From Alphaproteobacteria bacterium (GTDB lineage Bacteria; Pseudomonadota; Alphaproteobacteria; Rickettsiales; UBA8987), in contig JAHFPR010000028.1 in assembly GCA_023269645.1 (NCBI GenBank), forward strand, positions 1 through 13,058: a stretch of 13,058 nt of DNA, given 5' to 3'. Below are positions 12,601 to 13,058 of the stretch, piece by piece; within the stretch, counting starts at the first letter, position 1, and every line of letters starts with the position of its first letter. A program made the translations under genes and the position numbers. The notes under the pieces were generated by a model that saw nothing but the letters and a program-made list of their open reading frames with translations, searched no databases and was not told where the DNA came from.

Positions 12601-13058
12601 TCGGCAACGACAGCCTGAATGGCGGCATCGGGCACGACACGTATATTTTCAACGCCGGGGATGGGCAGGATACGATCAGCGATACGAGCGGGGATAATGT
12701 GGTGGCGTTCGGGGCGGGGATTGCGCCGGGGGATATGGTTTTTTCGGAAGCACCGCTTGGCGGGCAGCAAGGCTCCCCCGCGCTGATAGCGACGTTGCAC
12801 AGCGGCGGCGCACCCACGGGCGATGCGCTCAGCTTCACTTTCGGCACTTCGGCCACGTTCCACTTCGCCGACGGCAGCACCTATAATCCGTGGACGGACG
12901 GGGTGCACATCCTCGGCACGGGCGGCGCGGATAACCTCATCGGATTCTCCGGCAACGATACCGTCGAAGGACTCGGCGGCAACGACAGCCTCAACGGCAA
13001 CACCCAGAACGACCTGCTCATGGGTGGGGATGGGAATGACAGCATCACCGGGCTTGAC
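9612..13058 (+). CDS. Giant multidomain RTX protein (module 3 effector), 3' end beyond window
   Basis: The frame is open for 1149 codons to the right edge; AGGAGG (9601-9606) supports the ATG. Residues 1-175 form an unassigned domain with H20 in FSHIYLIF, RGGP (36-39) and QNSNSVVASVLASVG (123-137). This H...RGGP...NSNS pattern recalls papain/NlpC-like or toxin-type domains (tentative). RTX repeats and the cassette shared with module 1 span about 176-371. A middle domain of unknown type covers about 371-590. A second RTX block (about 596-693) ends ADVFVF and is followed by VITDFSPAEGDKINLLD, normally near the end of type I substrates. A helical domain (about 763-940, IIYEWAGVQNLADDAAKQAA) typical of large RTX scaffolds comes next. 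A third RTX block with an HCBP-related domain (VVAFGAGIAPGD) and a fourth block then run off the edge. It looks like a chimera built onto a full-length RTX scaffold. No stop or frameshift was found. Confidence 0.88.
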   Translation, partial: MSKILIESHSVPFDLGGFSHIYLIFQDDAGQESVIRGGPSHALILPPAIIDFGHIEVQYGIPLSESKDARNLTLTDNPNFFFGTREIDFGGRNAADVWSIMLQQAANIDNQQIEYIPANPVGQNSNSVVASVLASVGVSVLDFIPLNTGSVNLPGVTNFLNDIHNPDFAVHLQGTLNNDNIVGGYGNDTLIGLGGDDTLNGGHGNDTLSGGSGNDTYHFSATGDGSDTITDSDGSGKIEMSAADGTTIEFTLDGVATKDSSGFYHLDNGHATLSYNPTDNTLGVLAWSGKTDQSTITLQNFHSGDLGITLADGGNVPSPPQTGGINGGSPDPIPPPNPHAHMELRTETHEAHDNEFRAQPDGSADASYIFGIANSYAGIQYGSTVERHLPGFDNQEGARSLLGAVLDWSTRFNAQGSVKDTHIAAPGTTGRFLPPDQAAVAVTDFISLNQRTLDWGGSVFVNGQQVGYGHLSQVEKSEQSDSASNESFRDISVSGGDTRHIGIAVPLDYSIPSQSGSAPSDLIIGLSASGAVLGGAHPFNNWAILPDGTEFATATGTYMHINPDDFKLIASWTQTVTVTYYYEVPVMDGTAGGDIMTGTDHEEGLYAGLGDDVVNGGGGADNIAGNEGNDTLDGGDGDDTIYGGQGDDSITGNSGTGDDVLFGDDGNDTLVADHGNDTLTGGAGADVFVFLHEAGLHEVITDFSPAEGDKINLLDSSFNGIKFADLHLTQNGADAVVDFNDGQTITLLNINVSLLGDENFMTSNTSDLFPLFNAQGNLPSLQDAITADPALGDVINGFLALQPQDFTSDINTSIAAIIYEWAGVQNLADDAAKQAAVEGLIGAPWAGFFNEVSVRLLVEGPMHTLFPDAFYTPATDTFSIGGDLSHIVNAAQALDFSGQASAAFWLEFAQIIGAHTGDIAATPEAVHAAVDPLVLAKFGLAGSQVNNIDLNSGSSIVFGDAADDTITGTDNSDVLMGGAGNDSVDSGDGNDVLQGGLGNDSLNGGIGHDTYIFNAGDGQDTISDTSGDNVVAFGAGIAPGDMVFSEAPLGGQQGSPALIATLHSGGAPTGDALSFTFGTSATFHFADGSTYNPWTDGVHILGTGGADNLIGFSGNDTVEGLGGNDSLNGNTQNDLLMGGDGNDSITGLD
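10212..10724 (+). repeat. 513-bp RTX C-terminal cassette, copy in module 3
   Basis: Counterpart of 7023-7535. After SYIFG the two genes diverge at once: module 1 goes to its short PFR...CG tail and stop, module 3 continues for at least 778 further codons. Confidence 0.95.
12938..13058 (+). repeat. 121-bp direct repeat, right copy (cut by window edge)
   Basis: Identical to 4549-4669, in frame with the giant RTX gene. It predicts that the gene continues beyond the window with sequence like 4670-5014. Confidence 0.97.

Noticed and set aside
10596..12908. Long minus-strand frames opposite the giant RTX gene (10596-11291, 12261-12908), and similar ones at 4541-4858 and 8676-9182
   Set aside because: They are antisense shadows created by GND/GGD repeat codons. 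None has a recognisable domain or ribosome site, while the plus-strand RTX frame is continuous.
4549..13058. Insertion sequence or transposon carrying the array
   Set aside because: No transposase, integrase, terminal inverted repeats or target duplication were seen; the flanking direct repeats are RTX coding sequence.

Overview
The window looks like a chromosomal segment from a Gram-negative bacterium, most likely an alphaproteobacterium. This is inferred from AmtB with a cleavable leader, a soluble MCP-type receptor, a Zur/ZnuCB locus and large RTX proteins of the type I secretion class; no ribosomal or other lineage marker is present. Base composition is mosaic: housekeeping genes and RTX C-terminal cassettes are GC-rich, while the N-terminal parts of the RTX genes and the small genes before them are clearly AT-rich.

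Layout. 1-252 (-): start of an ammonium transporter gene (amtB) running off the left edge. 417-1529 (+): cytoplasmic chemoreceptor-like protein with an MCP signalling tip followed by a Cache-like sensor. 1735-2142 (+): small exported Ala/Lys-rich protein behind a terminator-like hairpin. 2181-2218: intrinsic terminator between convergent genes. 2224-3922 (-): zinc uptake operon, a 31-aa membrane peptide then znuC and znuB, each joined by an ATGA overlap. Its promoter carries a palindrome placed like a Zur operator. 4173-4544 (+): divergent Fur-family repressor, probably zur.

4523-13058 (+): an RTX array fills the rest. It begins with an orphan 3' RTX fragment and a 53-aa ORF. Three modules of the same plan follow: strong -35/-10 promoter, small envelope gene, RTX protein with an enzyme-like N-terminus. 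Module 1 is a lipoprotein plus a lysozyme-like RTX protein. Module 2 is a 32-aa membrane peptide plus a serralysin-like zinc metalloprotease. Module 3 is a multi-pass membrane protein plus a very large RTX protein (at least 1149 aa, open at the right edge) with an unassigned N-terminal domain. The three RTX genes share near-identical C-terminal DNA (513 bp between modules 1 and 3, 97 bp identical between 1 and 2). The first two promoters are diverged copies of one ~95-bp element. The first 121 bp of the orphan fragment are repeated identically at the right edge, so an 8.4-kb unit lies between direct repeats.

Interpretation. I read the array as a candidate polymorphic RTX effector-immunity locus in which the N-terminal effector domain and its upstream small gene are exchanged as AT-rich cassettes onto conserved RTX/secretion tails. 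This is the reverse polarity of Rhs/CDI systems and fits the C-terminal signal of type I secretion. The layout, repeats and domain motifs are visible in the sequence. The immunity role of the small genes is inference. No T1SS transporter genes lie in the window.
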